Counted from the stretch's first letter, positions 9,102-17,345 are shown. The stretch: 50,163 nt of DNA from Granulicoccus phenolivorans DSM 17626 = NBRC 107789 = JCM 15570 (GCF_000423085.1 NZ_KE383974.1:158400-208562), one strand, 5' to 3'. Numbers and translations are program-made. The notes: generated by a model not told the origin, from the letters alone.

Positions 9102-9772
9102 CCGAGACCACATCCCACCCCGCGAGCCCGAACAAGCTGTTGCGGGTGGTCGTGGTCGACGACCACGAGATGTTCCGCACCGGGGTCAAGGCCGAGATCG
9201 GCCGCCACGTCCAGGTCGTCGGCGAGGGCGAGGACGTGGCCACCGCCGTCAAGGCCGTGCTCGCGCAGAACCCGGACGTCGTCCTGCTCGACGTCCACCT
9301 GCCCGGCGGGGGCGGCACCGAGGTGATCAAGCAGGTGCACGCCAAGAATCCCGAGCAGCGCTTCCTCGCCCTGTCGGTCTCCGACGCCGCGGAGGACGTG
9401 ATCGGGGTGATCCGCGCCGGCGCCCGGGGGTATGTGACCAAGTCCATCTCCGGGGAGGAACTGGTCGCCGCGATCCGGCGGGTCGCCGACGGGGATGCGG
9501 TCTTCTCGCCGCGGCTGGCCGGATTCGTGCTGGACGCCTTTTCCGGCTCGATCGACATCTCCTCGGTCGATGAGGAACTGGACCGGCTGTCGAATCGGGA
9601 GCGCGAGGTGCTGCGGCTGATCGCCCGGGGGTACTCCTACAAGGAGATCGCCCGCGAGCTGTTCATCTCGATCAAGACCGTCGAGACGCATGTGTCCAGT
9701 GTGCTGCGCAAGCTCCAACTGTCGAACCGGCACCAGCTGACCCGGTGGGCGACCGATCGGCGTCTCATCTGA
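9098..9772 (+). CDS. LuxR/NarL-family response regulator partnering the PspC kinase
   Basis: A 224-residue regulator. The receiver domain has the acidic pair Asp21-Asp22, phospho-acceptor Asp65 (VVLLDVHLPG) and conserved Lys in YVTKSI. A LuxR-type helix-turn-helix follows (LSNREREVLRLIARGYSYKEIA to KTVETHVSSVLRKL, about residues 160-210). It overlaps the kinase by four bases, so the pair is co-expressed. Likely targets are the adjacent PspC genes and perhaps the M23 peptidase downstream, which is inference from position only. Confidence 0.95.
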   Translation: MTETTSHPASPNKLLRVVVVDDHEMFRTGVKAEIGRHVQVVGEGEDVATAVKAVLAQNPDVVLLDVHLPGGGGTEVIKQVHAKNPEQRFLALSVSDAAEDVIGVIRAGARGYVTKSISGEELVAAIRRVADGDAVFSPRLAGFVLDAFSGSIDISSVDEELDRLSNREREVLRLIARGYSYKEIARELFISIKTVETHVSSVLRKLQLSNRHQLTRWATDRRLI

Positions 9773-9782
9773 CCCGTGCTTC

Positions 9783-9802
9783 GCTGTGGTCACAGCCGTG
9801 AC
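9783..9802. promoter_or_regulatory. Overlapping inverted repeats upstream of M23 peptidase gene
   Basis: GCTGTGGTCACAGC (9783-9796) is a perfect inverted repeat and overlaps a second one, GTCAC-N4-GTGAC (9789-9802). A third, GTGAT-N9-ATCAC, lies at 9808-9826. They sit about 50 bp upstream of the predicted -35, so they could be operator sites or a weak terminator for the regulator gene. Confidence 0.4.
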
Positions 9803-9852
9803 GGGCGGTGATGAGTTTCTGATCACTTGCCCACAATTTACTCAGCATCAGT

Positions 9853-9882
9853 TTGGCGGGTCCGTTGCAAATCCGTTAGGTT
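9853..9882 (+). promoter_or_regulatory. SigA-like promoter of first M23 peptidase gene
   Basis: TTGGCG (9853-9858), 18 bases, then TAGGTT (9877-9882). The block is conserved upstream of the paralogous peptidase at 21354 (TTGGCT, 17 bases, TATGTT) with matching flanking and spacer bases (CAGTTTGGC and AATCCGTTA), which makes it much more convincing than a lone match. Confidence 0.7.
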
Positions 9883-9931
9883 CCTTGCGAGCGGGTGACC
9901 GCGATTCAGCGAACTGAGTGAGGTTGTGCAG

Positions 9932-11005
9932 GTGTCAGGGAACCCGTTCCGTCGGTCGCAGGCCCGCCGTGCCGCCGTCGCCACCCGCGTACCCACCGAT
10001 CCCGAGCTGAGCATCAAGCGGCTGTGCGGGCAGAGTCTGGCCGCGGTCGCGATCTCCGCGCTGGGGATGGCCGTGGCCGTGTCGGTCGGGATGACCGCCG
10101 CCGCGGAGTCCGAGCGGCTCGCCGGCGATGCGCCGGCCACCTCCCAGGGCAATCCGGACATCACCCGGGCGAACCCGGCGCCGATGGCCCAGCAGGCCGA
10201 ACGCAACCTGGCCGCGATCCAGCAGGCCGAGGTGCACCAGGGCGATCAGGCCGGTTCCCTGGACGTGTTCACCCGGCTGAGCCGGGACGACACCAGCCGC
10301 AATGTGCTGCGCGGCGAACTGGACAAGGCCGTCGCCGACCAGCAGGCGAAGCGCCGCACCGAGCAACTCACCCAGAGCAGCGACAAGGCCGCGCTGGAGT
10401 CTGGGACCGCGGTCCGCGACTCCCGCAACAAGGATCTGATGAACCGGACCGAGGCCACCCGGCGGGAGAACGAGCGCCTGGCGGAGGAGAAGCGCAAGAC
10501 CGGCGAGGCCCAGAACCAGGGCGGCTCGAACATGCCGGCCGCCCAGCCCGGGGATGGGGCCGGGCTGCCGTCGGGTGGGGGAGCCGGCGGGGCCTCGGTT
10601 CCGATGCCGCAGGGGCGCTACTCCCTGGGCGCCCGCTGGGGTGCGGTCGGTTCGTGGTCGCGGTACCACACCGGGCAGGATCTGCCGGCGCCGGTGGGTA
10701 CGCCGCTGCGGGCCGCGGCCGACGGCGTCGTGGTCACCTCCAACGGGGGCAGCTGGGCCGGCACCCACGTGGTGATCCGGCACGCCGACGGGTCGGCCAC
10801 CCTGTACGCGCACATGTCCGGCGCGAGCGTACGCCCGGGGCAGACCGTCCGCGGCGGTGACATGATCGGGGCGGTCGGGATGACCGGGCGTACCTTCGGC
10901 CCGCACCTGCACTTCGAGCACTACCCCAACGCCGCGACCGTCGGGAACCCCTACACCACCGACGATCCGGCCGCCTGGCTGGCTCGCCAGGGCGTACGCC
11001 TCTGA
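9932..11005 (+). CDS. M23-family peptidoglycan endopeptidase, membrane-anchored or secreted
   Basis: A 357-residue protein with a basic N-terminus (NPFRRSQARRAA), a hydrophobic segment at about residues 34-55 (signal or anchor), a long charged coiled-coil-like region (about 80-190), a Gly-rich linker and a C-terminal M23 (LytM) domain. Zinc ligands are His246 and Asp250 in HTGQD and the HLH pair His325/His327. The family cuts peptide cross-bridges of peptidoglycan. GTG at 9932 is chosen because GTGAGG lies eight bases upstream and the paralogue starts at the same codon with the same spacing. It has its own promoter and is convergent with pcrA. A close paralogue lies at 20128-21354. Confidence 0.92.
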   Translation: MSGNPFRRSQARRAAVATRVPTDPELSIKRLCGQSLAAVAISALGMAVAVSVGMTAAAESERLAGDAPATSQGNPDITRANPAPMAQQAERNLAAIQQAEVHQGDQAGSLDVFTRLSRDDTSRNVLRGELDKAVADQQAKRRTEQLTQSSDKAALESGTAVRDSRNKDLMNRTEATRRENERLAEEKRKTGEAQNQGGSNMPAAQPGDGAGLPSGGGAGGASVPMPQGRYSLGARWGAVGSWSRYHTGQDLPAPVGTPLRAAADGVVVTSNGGSWAGTHVVIRHADGSATLYAHMSGASVRPGQTVRGGDMIGAVGMTGRTFGPHLHFEHYPNAATVGNPYTTDDPAAWLARQGVRL

Positions 11006-11020
11006 GCGCTCGGCTCAGAG
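11000..11020. terminator. Hairpin spanning both stop codons of convergent genes
   Basis: CTCTGAGC (11000-11007) and GCTCAGAG (11013-11020) form an 8-bp stem with a 5-nt loop, followed on the plus strand by CTTTTC. The peptidase TGA lies in the left arm and the pcrA stop (minus strand) in the right arm, so the hairpin is built from the ends of both genes. Confidence 0.6.
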
Positions 11021-13486
11021 CTTTTCGACCGGGGCGAACTTCAGCATCAGCCGCTTGACCCCGGGGGAGCCGAAGTCGATATCGGCGGTCGCCTTGTCCC
11101 CGGCTCCCGCGGTGGCGATCACCGTGCCGAGTCCGAAGGTGCTGTGCACCACCCGATCCCCGGTGGTCAGCGACGGCGCGTTCTTGTTCACCTTCGGGGC
11201 GTTGAAGGTCCGTTTGCTGAGGCCGGAGAAGGTCTCCGAGCGGCCCGCGCTGCGTTCCCGGTCGGCCCACCGGCTGCTGGCCGAGGAGTTGCGCCACTGG
11301 GTCACCGCGCCGGCGGTGCGGCGCCAGTCCATCAGATGCTGCGGGATCTCCTCGAGGAAGCGGCTGGCCGGGTTGTACTGCGGCGCGCCCCACGCGGTCC
11401 GGACCACCGCCCGGGACAGGTAGAGCCGCTTGCGCGCCCGGGTGATCCCGACGTACGCCAGCCGGCGCTCTTCCTCGAGTTCGGTCTTGTTGCCCAGGGC
11501 CCGCAGGTGCGGGAAGACGCCGTCCTCCAGGCCGGTCAGGAAGACCGTGTCGAACTCCAGCCCCTTCGCGGTGTGCAGCGTCATCAGGGTGACCGTGCCT
11601 GCGGCCGGCTTGGCGTCGGCGTCCCCGTCGGCCTGGTCGGGGACCTGGTCGGAGTCGGCGACCAGCGCGATCCGTTCCAGGAACGCGGTCAGCGACGGAT
11701 CCGGCTCCGGCGACCCGGCCACCAGCAGCGACTCCCCGCCCGGGATCTCGGCATCCTCCGGCGCCACCGCGGTCAGGTCGATCGCGGCCGCGGCCGCGAC
11801 GAACTCCTCGGCCACCGAGACGAACTCGGCCAGGTTCTCCAGCCGGGTCTGGTCCTGCGGGTCGGTGGAGTTCTTCAGCTCGGCGACCAGCCCGGAGGCA
11901 TCCAGGATGCTCGCGACGATCTCATCGGCCGGCTTGCCGTCGGCCACCATCTGGCGGTGCTCGTCCATCATCTGCACGAACGCCGCGATCTGCTTGGCCG
12001 AACGGGTGGCCAGCGGGGTCTCCTCGGCCCGGGCCAGGGCGGCGGAGAACGGGATCCGGTCGCGCTGGGCGAGCGCCTCGATGGTGGCCTCGGCCCGGTC
12101 CCCGATGCCGCGCTTGGGGGTGTTCAGGATCCGGCGTACCGACACGTCGTCGGCGGGGTTGGCGATCGCGCGCAGGTAGGCGATCGCGTCGCGGACCTCC
12201 TTGCGCTCGTAGAACCGGACGCCACCGACCACCCGATAGGGGAGCCCGACCCGGATGAAGACCTCTTCCAGGGCCCGGGACTGGGCGTTGGTGCGATAGA
12301 ACACCGCGGTGTCGCCGAAGCCGGAGGTGCCGGCGTCGTTGAGCCGGTCGATCTCGCCGGCGATGAACTGGGCCTCGTCGTGCTCGGTGTCGGCGACGTA
12401 GCCGACGATCTTGTCGCCGTCCCCGGCATCGGACCACAGGTTCTTCTCCGGCCGGCCGGCGTTGTGTCCGATCACGGCGTTGGCCGCCGACAGCACGGTC
12501 TGGGTGGAGCGGTAGTTCTGTTCCAGTTTGATCGTGGTCGCGCCGGGGAAGTCCTGCTCGAAGTCGAGGATGTTGCGGATCGTGGCGCCGCGGAAGGCGT
12601 AGATGGACTGGTCGGAGTCGCCGACCACCATCAGTTCCGGCGGTTCCACCTCGTTCAGGTCGGTCTGCTCGGACTCGCCGCACAGCTCGCGGATCAGCAC
12701 GTACTGGGCGTGGTTGGTGTCCTGGTACTCATCGACCAGCACGTGCCGGAACCGGCGCCGATACTGCTCGCGCACCTCGGGGAAGGCCTGCAGCAGATGC
12801 ACCGTCAGCATGATCAGGTCGTCGAAGTCGACCGCGTTCGCCGCCTTGAGCCGCCGCTGATATTCCCCGTACGCCCGGGCGTACGCCTCATCGCCGTCCT
12901 CGGCGACCCGGGTGTGGGCGGACTCGTGGTCGACCAGATCGTTCTTGGCGTTGGAGACCCAGTTCATCACCCCGCGCACCGGGTACCGTTTCGGATCCAG
13001 CGACAGGTCGTTCAGCACCAGCTGCATCAGGCGTTTGGAGTCGGTGTCGTCGTAGATCGAGAACTGCCGGGCGTACCCGAACCGGTCGATCTCGGCCCGT
13101 AGGATCCGCACGCAGGCGGAGTGGAAGGTGGAGACCCACATCAGCCGCGCCCGGTTCCCGACGATGTCGGCGACCCGGCTGCGCATCTCGGCGGCCGCCT
13201 TGTTGGTGAAGGTGATCGCCAGGATCGAGCCGGGGTGCACCTTGCGTTCGGTGACCAGGTACGCGATCCGCCGGGTCAGCACCCGGGTCTTGCCCGAACC
13301 GGCGCCGGCCACCACCAGGACGGGCGACCCGGCGTGCACGACGGCCTCCCGCTGCGGCGGGTTCAGCCCGGCCAGCAGGTCGACCTTGGGTTGGCGGCGG
13401 GCGGGTTTGGCATTGGGGGCGGGTTCACTGGCATCCTGAGCCTGAGCGGCCCGGCCGAACTCGGGAAACAAGGGAGTGGCAGACAT
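11015..13486 (-). CDS. pcrA: UvrD/PcrA-family ATP-dependent DNA helicase
   Basis: An 823-residue superfamily 1 3'-5' helicase acting in nucleotide-excision repair, replication restart and removal of recombination filaments. Walker A AGAGSGKT is at residues 60-67, motif II VDEYQDT at 251-257, and motif III follows as GDSDQSIYAFRGA; later motifs include QNYRST and LMTLHTAKGLEF with ARKRLYLS. The C-terminus (DRVVHSTFGLGTVI to the end) is the Tudor-like domain of PcrA/UvrD1 that contacts RNA polymerase in this family. About 200 extra Ala/Glu/Asp-rich residues in the 2B region are normal for actinobacterial forms. GGAGCAGAT precedes the ATG. It is divergent from the DUF805 gene. Confidence 0.96.
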   Translation of the reverse strand: MSATPLFPEFGRAAQAQDASEPAPNAKPARRQPKVDLLAGLNPPQREAVVHAGSPVLVVAGAGSGKTRVLTRRIAYLVTERKVHPGSILAITFTNKAAAEMRSRVADIVGNRARLMWVSTFHSACVRILRAEIDRFGYARQFSIYDDTDSKRLMQLVLNDLSLDPKRYPVRGVMNWVSNAKNDLVDHESAHTRVAEDGDEAYARAYGEYQRRLKAANAVDFDDLIMLTVHLLQAFPEVREQYRRRFRHVLVDEYQDTNHAQYVLIRELCGESEQTDLNEVEPPELMVVGDSDQSIYAFRGATIRNILDFEQDFPGATTIKLEQNYRSTQTVLSAANAVIGHNAGRPEKNLWSDAGDGDKIVGYVADTEHDEAQFIAGEIDRLNDAGTSGFGDTAVFYRTNAQSRALEEVFIRVGLPYRVVGGVRFYERKEVRDAIAYLRAIANPADDVSVRRILNTPKRGIGDRAEATIEALAQRDRIPFSAALARAEETPLATRSAKQIAAFVQMMDEHRQMVADGKPADEIVASILDASGLVAELKNSTDPQDQTRLENLAEFVSVAEEFVAAAAAIDLTAVAPEDAEIPGGESLLVAGSPEPDPSLTAFLERIALVADSDQVPDQADGDADAKPAAGTVTLMTLHTAKGLEFDTVFLTGLEDGVFPHLRALGNKTELEEERRLAYVGITRARKRLYLSRAVVRTAWGAPQYNPASRFLEEIPQHLMDWRRTAGAVTQWRNSSASSRWADRERSAGRSETFSGLSKRTFNAPKVNKNAPSLTTGDRVVHSTFGLGTVIATAGAGDKATADIDFGSPGVKRLMLKFAPVEKL

Positions 13487-13565
13487 ATCTGCTCCAGCCT
13501 AGATCCCCGCTCGGACATTTTCGGCGTCGACCGCGGCGCCGGAGAAACTCGCCCGCAGGAGGACC

Positions 13566-14141
13566 ATGACCGGCACATCCGCTGAGGAACCCGAGCGCGC
13601 GTCCGCCGAGTCCGGCCCGGTCAGCCCGGCCGAGACCAACTACGAGCAACCCACCGTCTCGGCCAGCGACGTCGACATCCCGTTGGATGCCCTGATCCCG
13701 CTGGACCGCTACTCCAAGTGGCATCCGCAGCGGCCCCGGGTGGGCCCCGGCCGGGCGCTGAAGCTGTGGCTGCAGAACTCGATGAACTTCAACGGTCGTG
13801 CCTCGCGGACCGAGTACTGGTGGGTGATGGCGCTGCTGGCGGTGCTCTATCTGGTGATCCCGCTGGTGGTCGGCAACCTGGCCAACGCGGAGGCGATCCC
13901 GCAAATGGTCGGGGTGGCCGTGGTGATCGCCTGCTGGGGGATCCTGCCGCTGCTGCTGTCGGTGCCGACCCTGGCGCTGAGCTCACGGCGGCTGCACGAC
14001 ACCAACCGCTCGGCGTTCTGGAACTTCTTCTACCTGATCCCGGTCACCGGGGCGGTTGTCGTGGCGTACTGCTGCATCAAACCGTCCAACCCGTACGGGG
14101 TCCGCTTCGACCCCGTCCTGGGCAACCCGCCGGTCGAGTGA
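13566..14141 (+). CDS. DUF805 membrane protein
   Basis: A 191-residue protein. A disordered acidic N-terminus (about 70 residues) precedes a DUF805 domain: the entry motif NFNGRASRTEYWW, three or four hydrophobic helices, the diagnostic SSRRLHDTNRSAFW between the middle helices, and the closing NPYGVRF. DUF805 proteins are bacterial inner-membrane proteins without established function. GGAGG lies five bases before the ATG (GCAGGAGGACCATG). The stop shares a base with the next gene's start (TGATG), so the two are probably translated together. Confidence 0.9.
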   Translation: MTGTSAEEPERASAESGPVSPAETNYEQPTVSASDVDIPLDALIPLDRYSKWHPQRPRVGPGRALKLWLQNSMNFNGRASRTEYWWVMALLAVLYLVIPLVVGNLANAEAIPQMVGVAVVIACWGILPLLLSVPTLALSSRRLHDTNRSAFWNFFYLIPVTGAVVVAYCCIKPSNPYGVRFDPVLGNPPVE

Positions 14142-14710
14142 TGGCGGTTTCGGTTCGGATCGATCCGTTGCCGGTCGCCCGGGTCCCCGAGCCCGAGGAG
14201 TGGGCACGCGGACCGATCGGCGCGTACGCGGCGTGCTATGTGATCACCGGGTTGTGGGGAATGGTCGGCGCGCCCTGGTTCGTCGCCATGGGCGATTTCG
14301 CGACCTTCGCGCTCCTGCTGCACGAAGCCTTCCTGCTGCTGTGGATCCCGCTGATCGCGATGCCGCTGCTGGCGCTGTGCGTCTACCCGCAGCGGCGGTG
14401 GTGGCGGATGCTGGCGTTCCAGGCGGTCGCGGGGCTGGTATTCGGGTTGGTGATGATTCTGTCGGTGTTCGGCAGGGCACCGGTGGTGGCGCTGTACGCC
14501 TGGTTGCTCTCGAGCGTCCCGGCGGCGGTGACGGCGATCCTGTTCGGGGGAATCGCGTACCTGCTGATCCGACCGGAGCGACCGCGCTCACCCTGGCTCA
14601 CCGGCGGTCTGCTGGTCGGTTCGCTGCTGGTCACCGTCGTCATCCCCATCGCGGCCGATGTGCAGGCCTCGGGTTGGAACTGGGCCCCGAAGCTGGCCCT
14701 GCGTCCCTGA
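14141..14710 (+). CDS. Multi-pass membrane protein of unknown function
   Basis: A 189-residue protein with about five to six hydrophobic helices (roughly residues 25-45, 50-80, 90-112, 118-145 and 158-178) joined by short basic loops (PQRRWW, RPERPR). It begins at an ATG overlapping the DUF805 stop by one base, so the two form an operon. I recognise no family or catalytic motif. A weak inverted repeat (14753-14774) lies about 40 bp past the stop. Confidence 0.7.
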   Translation: MAVSVRIDPLPVARVPEPEEWARGPIGAYAACYVITGLWGMVGAPWFVAMGDFATFALLLHEAFLLLWIPLIAMPLLALCVYPQRRWWRMLAFQAVAGLVFGLVMILSVFGRAPVVALYAWLLSSVPAAVTAILFGGIAYLLIRPERPRSPWLTGGLLVGSLLVTVVIPIAADVQASGWNWAPKLALRP

Positions 14711-15052
14711 CCCGGCGTCTCCCGGGCCATCGAGCGTCACCGTTGGCAATCCAGCTTCTGGGCGCCCCGAAGCTCAGTGACCAAGGTTGACGCTGGATGA
14801 CCTCGGTGGCGCTGGGTGGCAGCGTGTCAGCGCTGACTGGCAGCGTGTTGTCGCTGGCCGGTAGTTCGGTCGTCCGGACGCCCGCTGGTCTGCGGGTGGG
14901 GCGGGGGTTTCGCGGGCCTTGTTCGGGTGTGCGGTGCTGCTTGGTGTGTGCGGGGCCTGCAGGGGCAGCCGGGCGTACGGGGGACCGCGGACTGCTCCGG
15001 GGGTCGCTGGTTGGTGCCCATGCCTCGCTGGGCCCTTGTCCGAGCAGCGCCA
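14711..15052. other. Intergenic region with palindromes, no gene recognised
   Basis: This stretch separates two convergent genes and shows no convincing coding pattern. It holds a terminator-like inverted repeat at 14753-14774 (AGCTTC/GAAGCT around GGGC/GCCC), several gctggcagcgtgt-like direct repeats at about 14803-14860 and a perfect 12-bp palindrome GTCAGCGCTGAC at 14826-14837. The GT-rich plus strand from 14860 to 15000 is compositionally unlike its neighbours. Confidence 0.5.
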
Positions 15053-15081
15053 AGGCCCGGCACCTGCACGGTGCCGGGCCT
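15053..15081 (-). terminator. Terminator of MHS permease gene
   Basis: A perfect 12-bp stem (AGGCCCGGCACC with its complement) closes a 5-nt loop, 20 bases beyond the permease stop on the minus strand. The sequence after it on that strand begins TTGG, without a long T-run, as is common in GC-rich actinobacteria. Confidence 0.75.
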
Positions 15082-15101
15082 CACCCGGTGACGTAGCGGG
15101 G

Positions 15102-16517
15102 TCAGCCTTCGCGGGCGTACGCCGGGGCGGGCTGCTCGGCCGCCTCCGACGCGGCCACCGCCCAATCCCGACCACCCGACTGCGTGCGCTCCCGCATCGC
15201 CGCCTCGTTCTCCAGCCAGCTGTGATCGTTGCCCTTCAGGAAGAAGATGTAGACCACCAGGGAGACCGCGATGACCGCGGTGACGTACCAGATGAACGCG
15301 GGCACCTGACCGGCTTCCCCGGCGGCCTGGTACAGCAGCGGCGCGGTGCCACCGAAGACCGAGTTGGACACCGCGTACCCCAGCCCCAGACCCAGCGCGC
15401 GGATGTGGGTCGGGAAGAGGTCGGCCTTGACCACCGCGTTGACCGAGGTGTAGCCGGTGAGGATGATGAAGCCGCCGACCAGGATCGCGAAGGCGAAGAT
15501 CGGGTTGGTCTGCTGGGGGAGTGCGGTGAGCAGGAAGCCGGTGTACAGGACTCCGCCGACGCCGAAGAAGATGAGCAGGGTCCGCCGCCCGACAATGTCG
15601 GACAACCATCCGCCCAGCGGCTGCAGCAGCATCAGGACGATCAGCGCTGCCAGGTTGAGCAGGGTCCCGGTGATCACATCGCCGCCGGAGAATGCCTTCT
15701 TGACGATTCCCGGGCCGGTGACGGAGTAGGTGTAGAAGGCCAGGGTTCCGCCGGCGGTCACCAGGAAGCACAGCAGCAGCGGCTTCCACTGGTTCACCAG
15801 CAACTCGCGCATGGAACCCGTTCGGGTCGCGGTGCCGTTCTTGGCTGCCGCGATCGTCGAGGCGTCCAGGGTTTCGTCCATCGTGCGGCGCATCACCAGC
15901 ACGGCCAGCGCGCCGAGGGCGCCGATGCCGAAGGCAACCCGCCAGCCCCACTGGGAGATGGCCTCGTGCGGCAGGGCGACCACCATGATCAACAGCGTCA
16001 GCTGGGCCAGGACATGACCGCCGACCAGGGTGACGTAGTGGAAGGAGGACAGGAAGCCCCGGCGTCCGGGGACGGCTGCCTCGGACATGTACGTCGCGCT
16101 GGTGCCGTACTCGCCACCGGTGGCGAAGCCCTGGACCAGGCGGGCGATGACCAGCAGGACGACTGCCCCGGTGCCGATCGTCCCGGCCGTCGGGGCCACC
16201 GCGATCAGCAGGGAGCAGGCCGCCATCACCGACACCGACACCGTCAGCGCCAACCGCCGTCCGTGCCGGTCCGCGAAGCGCCCGAAGAACCAGGAGCCCA
16301 GCGGGCGCATCAGGAAGGTCAGTGCAAAGATCGCCCAGACGTACACCGTGGAGTTGGCATCGTTCTTGTCGAAGAACTGGGACTCGAAGTACGTGGCGAA
16401 CACGGAGTAGACGTAGACGTCGTACCACTCCACAAGGTTGCCCGCGGAGCCTTTCAGGGTGTTCGACACCGACCGTCGCAGGTTCGGTGCCGTCGCAGTC
16501 GTCGTTGACATTGACAC
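15102..16517 (-). CDS. MFS permease, metabolite:H+ symporter (MHS) type
   Basis: A 471-residue, 12-helix transporter. MHS-family signatures are GNLVEWYDVYVYS in helix 1, RPLGSWFFGRFADRHGRR in the first cytoplasmic loop, and GGEYGTSATYMSEAAVPGRRG after helix 4. Characterised relatives import 2-oxoglutarate, proline/betaine, citrate or shikimate with protons; a carboxylate is most likely but cannot be fixed. It is divergent from a regulator-kinase-binding-protein operon that probably controls it. Start is GTG 16517 or ATG 16511; neither has a good ribosome site. Confidence 0.9.
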   Translation of the reverse strand: MSMSTTTATAPNLRRSVSNTLKGSAGNLVEWYDVYVYSVFATYFESQFFDKNDANSTVYVWAIFALTFLMRPLGSWFFGRFADRHGRRLALTVSVSVMAACSLLIAVAPTAGTIGTGAVVLLVIARLVQGFATGGEYGTSATYMSEAAVPGRRGFLSSFHYVTLVGGHVLAQLTLLIMVVALPHEAISQWGWRVAFGIGALGALAVLVMRRTMDETLDASTIAAAKNGTATRTGSMRELLVNQWKPLLLCFLVTAGGTLAFYTYSVTGPGIVKKAFSGGDVITGTLLNLAALIVLMLLQPLGGWLSDIVGRRTLLIFFGVGGVLYTGFLLTALPQQTNPIFAFAILVGGFIILTGYTSVNAVVKADLFPTHIRALGLGLGYAVSNSVFGGTAPLLYQAAGEAGQVPAFIWYVTAVIAVSLVVYIFFLKGNDHSWLENEAAMRERTQSGGRDWAVAASEAAEQPAPAYAREG

Positions 16518-16600
16518 AGTCCATTCGTTTCGGGTGAGCCGGCTCTTCGTTCGGTGAGCCGTTCAGGGACAGGACCATCCTCACGGCCGCGACGGTGCCC

Positions 16601-16610
16601 GAACCGGTTC
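16601..16610. promoter_or_regulatory. Palindrome GAACCGGTTC between permease and regulator
   Basis: A perfect 10-bp palindrome in the 171-bp divergent intergenic region. It is a candidate operator for the adjacent OmpR-family regulator, although that family more often binds direct repeats. An AT-richer segment (taacagtccctttacaaaca) follows immediately and may hold the permease or regulator promoter. Confidence 0.4.
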
Positions 16611-16675
16611 CCTAACAGTCCCTTTACAAACACTTTCCCCACCGCCTGCCCGCTCGGCCGGGGGACGGCGCGGGG

Positions 16676-16681
16676 CATACT
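16676..16681 (+). promoter_or_regulatory. Putative -10 (CATACT) for leaderless regulator gene
   Basis: CATACT ends seven bases before the ATG at 16689, and no ribosome-binding sequence is seen (GGGCGCC only). The arrangement matches other leaderless candidates in the window. Confidence 0.4.
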
Positions 16682-16688
16682 GGGCGCC

Positions 16689-17345
16689 ATGCGAGTGCTG
16701 GTGGTCGAGGACGACCGTTCGGTCTCGGCTGCGTTGACCGCGGTCCTGACCCGGGTGGGCAACACCTGTACGGCGATCTCCCGGGGCGGGGAACTGGTGG
16801 CTCGGCACCGCGAGGCCGATGTGGTGCTGCTCGACCTCGGGCTGGAGGACATGGACGGGCTGGATGCCCTGCAACAGCTGCGCGAAGTCTCCGACATGCC
16901 GGTGCTGGTGGTCACGGCTCGCGGCGACGAGCGCTCCACGGTCGCGGCACTGCGCCTGGGGGCCGACGACTACCTGGTCAAACCGGTACGCCTGCACGAA
17001 CTGCTCGCCCGGCTGACCGCGGTGACCCGGCGGTATCCCGGTTTCGCGTCCCCGGAGCGGCTCCAGCTGGGCGACCTGGTGATCGAGGTCGCCGCGCACC
17101 GGGTCACCTACGGCGAGACCGAGGTGAGCCTGACCCCCACCGAGTTCTCCCTGCTCCTCGGGTTCGCCAAGCACGTCGGCAGTGCGGTGAGTCGGCAGAC
17201 CGTCGTCGAACACGTCTGGGGTCCGGGGTACGCGGCCAAGTCGCGGTCGTTCGATGTGCATCTGGCCCAACTGCGCCAGAAGCTGCCGATGCTCACCATC
17301 ACCACGATCCGCGGCTTCGGCTTCCGTCTCGAGGAGCCCGGGTGA
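16689..17345 (+). CDS. OmpR-family response regulator
   Basis: A 218-residue regulator with a receiver domain (acidic residues Glu7, Asp8 and Asp9, phospho-acceptor Asp49 in VVLLDLG, Lys in YLVKPV) and a winged-helix DNA-binding domain (LTPTEFSLLLGFAKHVG, then HVWGPGYAAKSRSFDVHLAQLRQKL and GFGFRLE). It overlaps the kinase start by four bases (GTGA). Together with the following kinase and binding lipoprotein, and the divergent permease, it resembles TctD/BctD-type control of carboxylate uptake; this is inference from arrangement. Confidence 0.94.
   Translation: MRVLVVEDDRSVSAALTAVLTRVGNTCTAISRGGELVARHREADVVLLDLGLEDMDGLDALQQLREVSDMPVLVVTARGDERSTVAALRLGADDYLVKPVRLHELLARLTAVTRRYPGFASPERLQLGDLVIEVAAHRVTYGETEVSLTPTEFSLLLGFAKHVGSAVSRQTVVEHVWGPGYAAKSRSFDVHLAQLRQKLPMLTITTIRGFGFRLEEPG

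Noticed and set aside
9773-9931. ydaO-type (c-di-AMP) riboswitch, often placed before actinobacterial wall hydrolases
   Set aside because: I found none of the conserved core sequence, and the predicted promoter leaves too short a leader.
14797-15096. 99-codon frame in the intergenic region
   Set aside because: It runs through the terminator hairpin at 15053-15081, has no ribosome site, and its product (Gly/Ser/Arg-rich) looks like no protein family.
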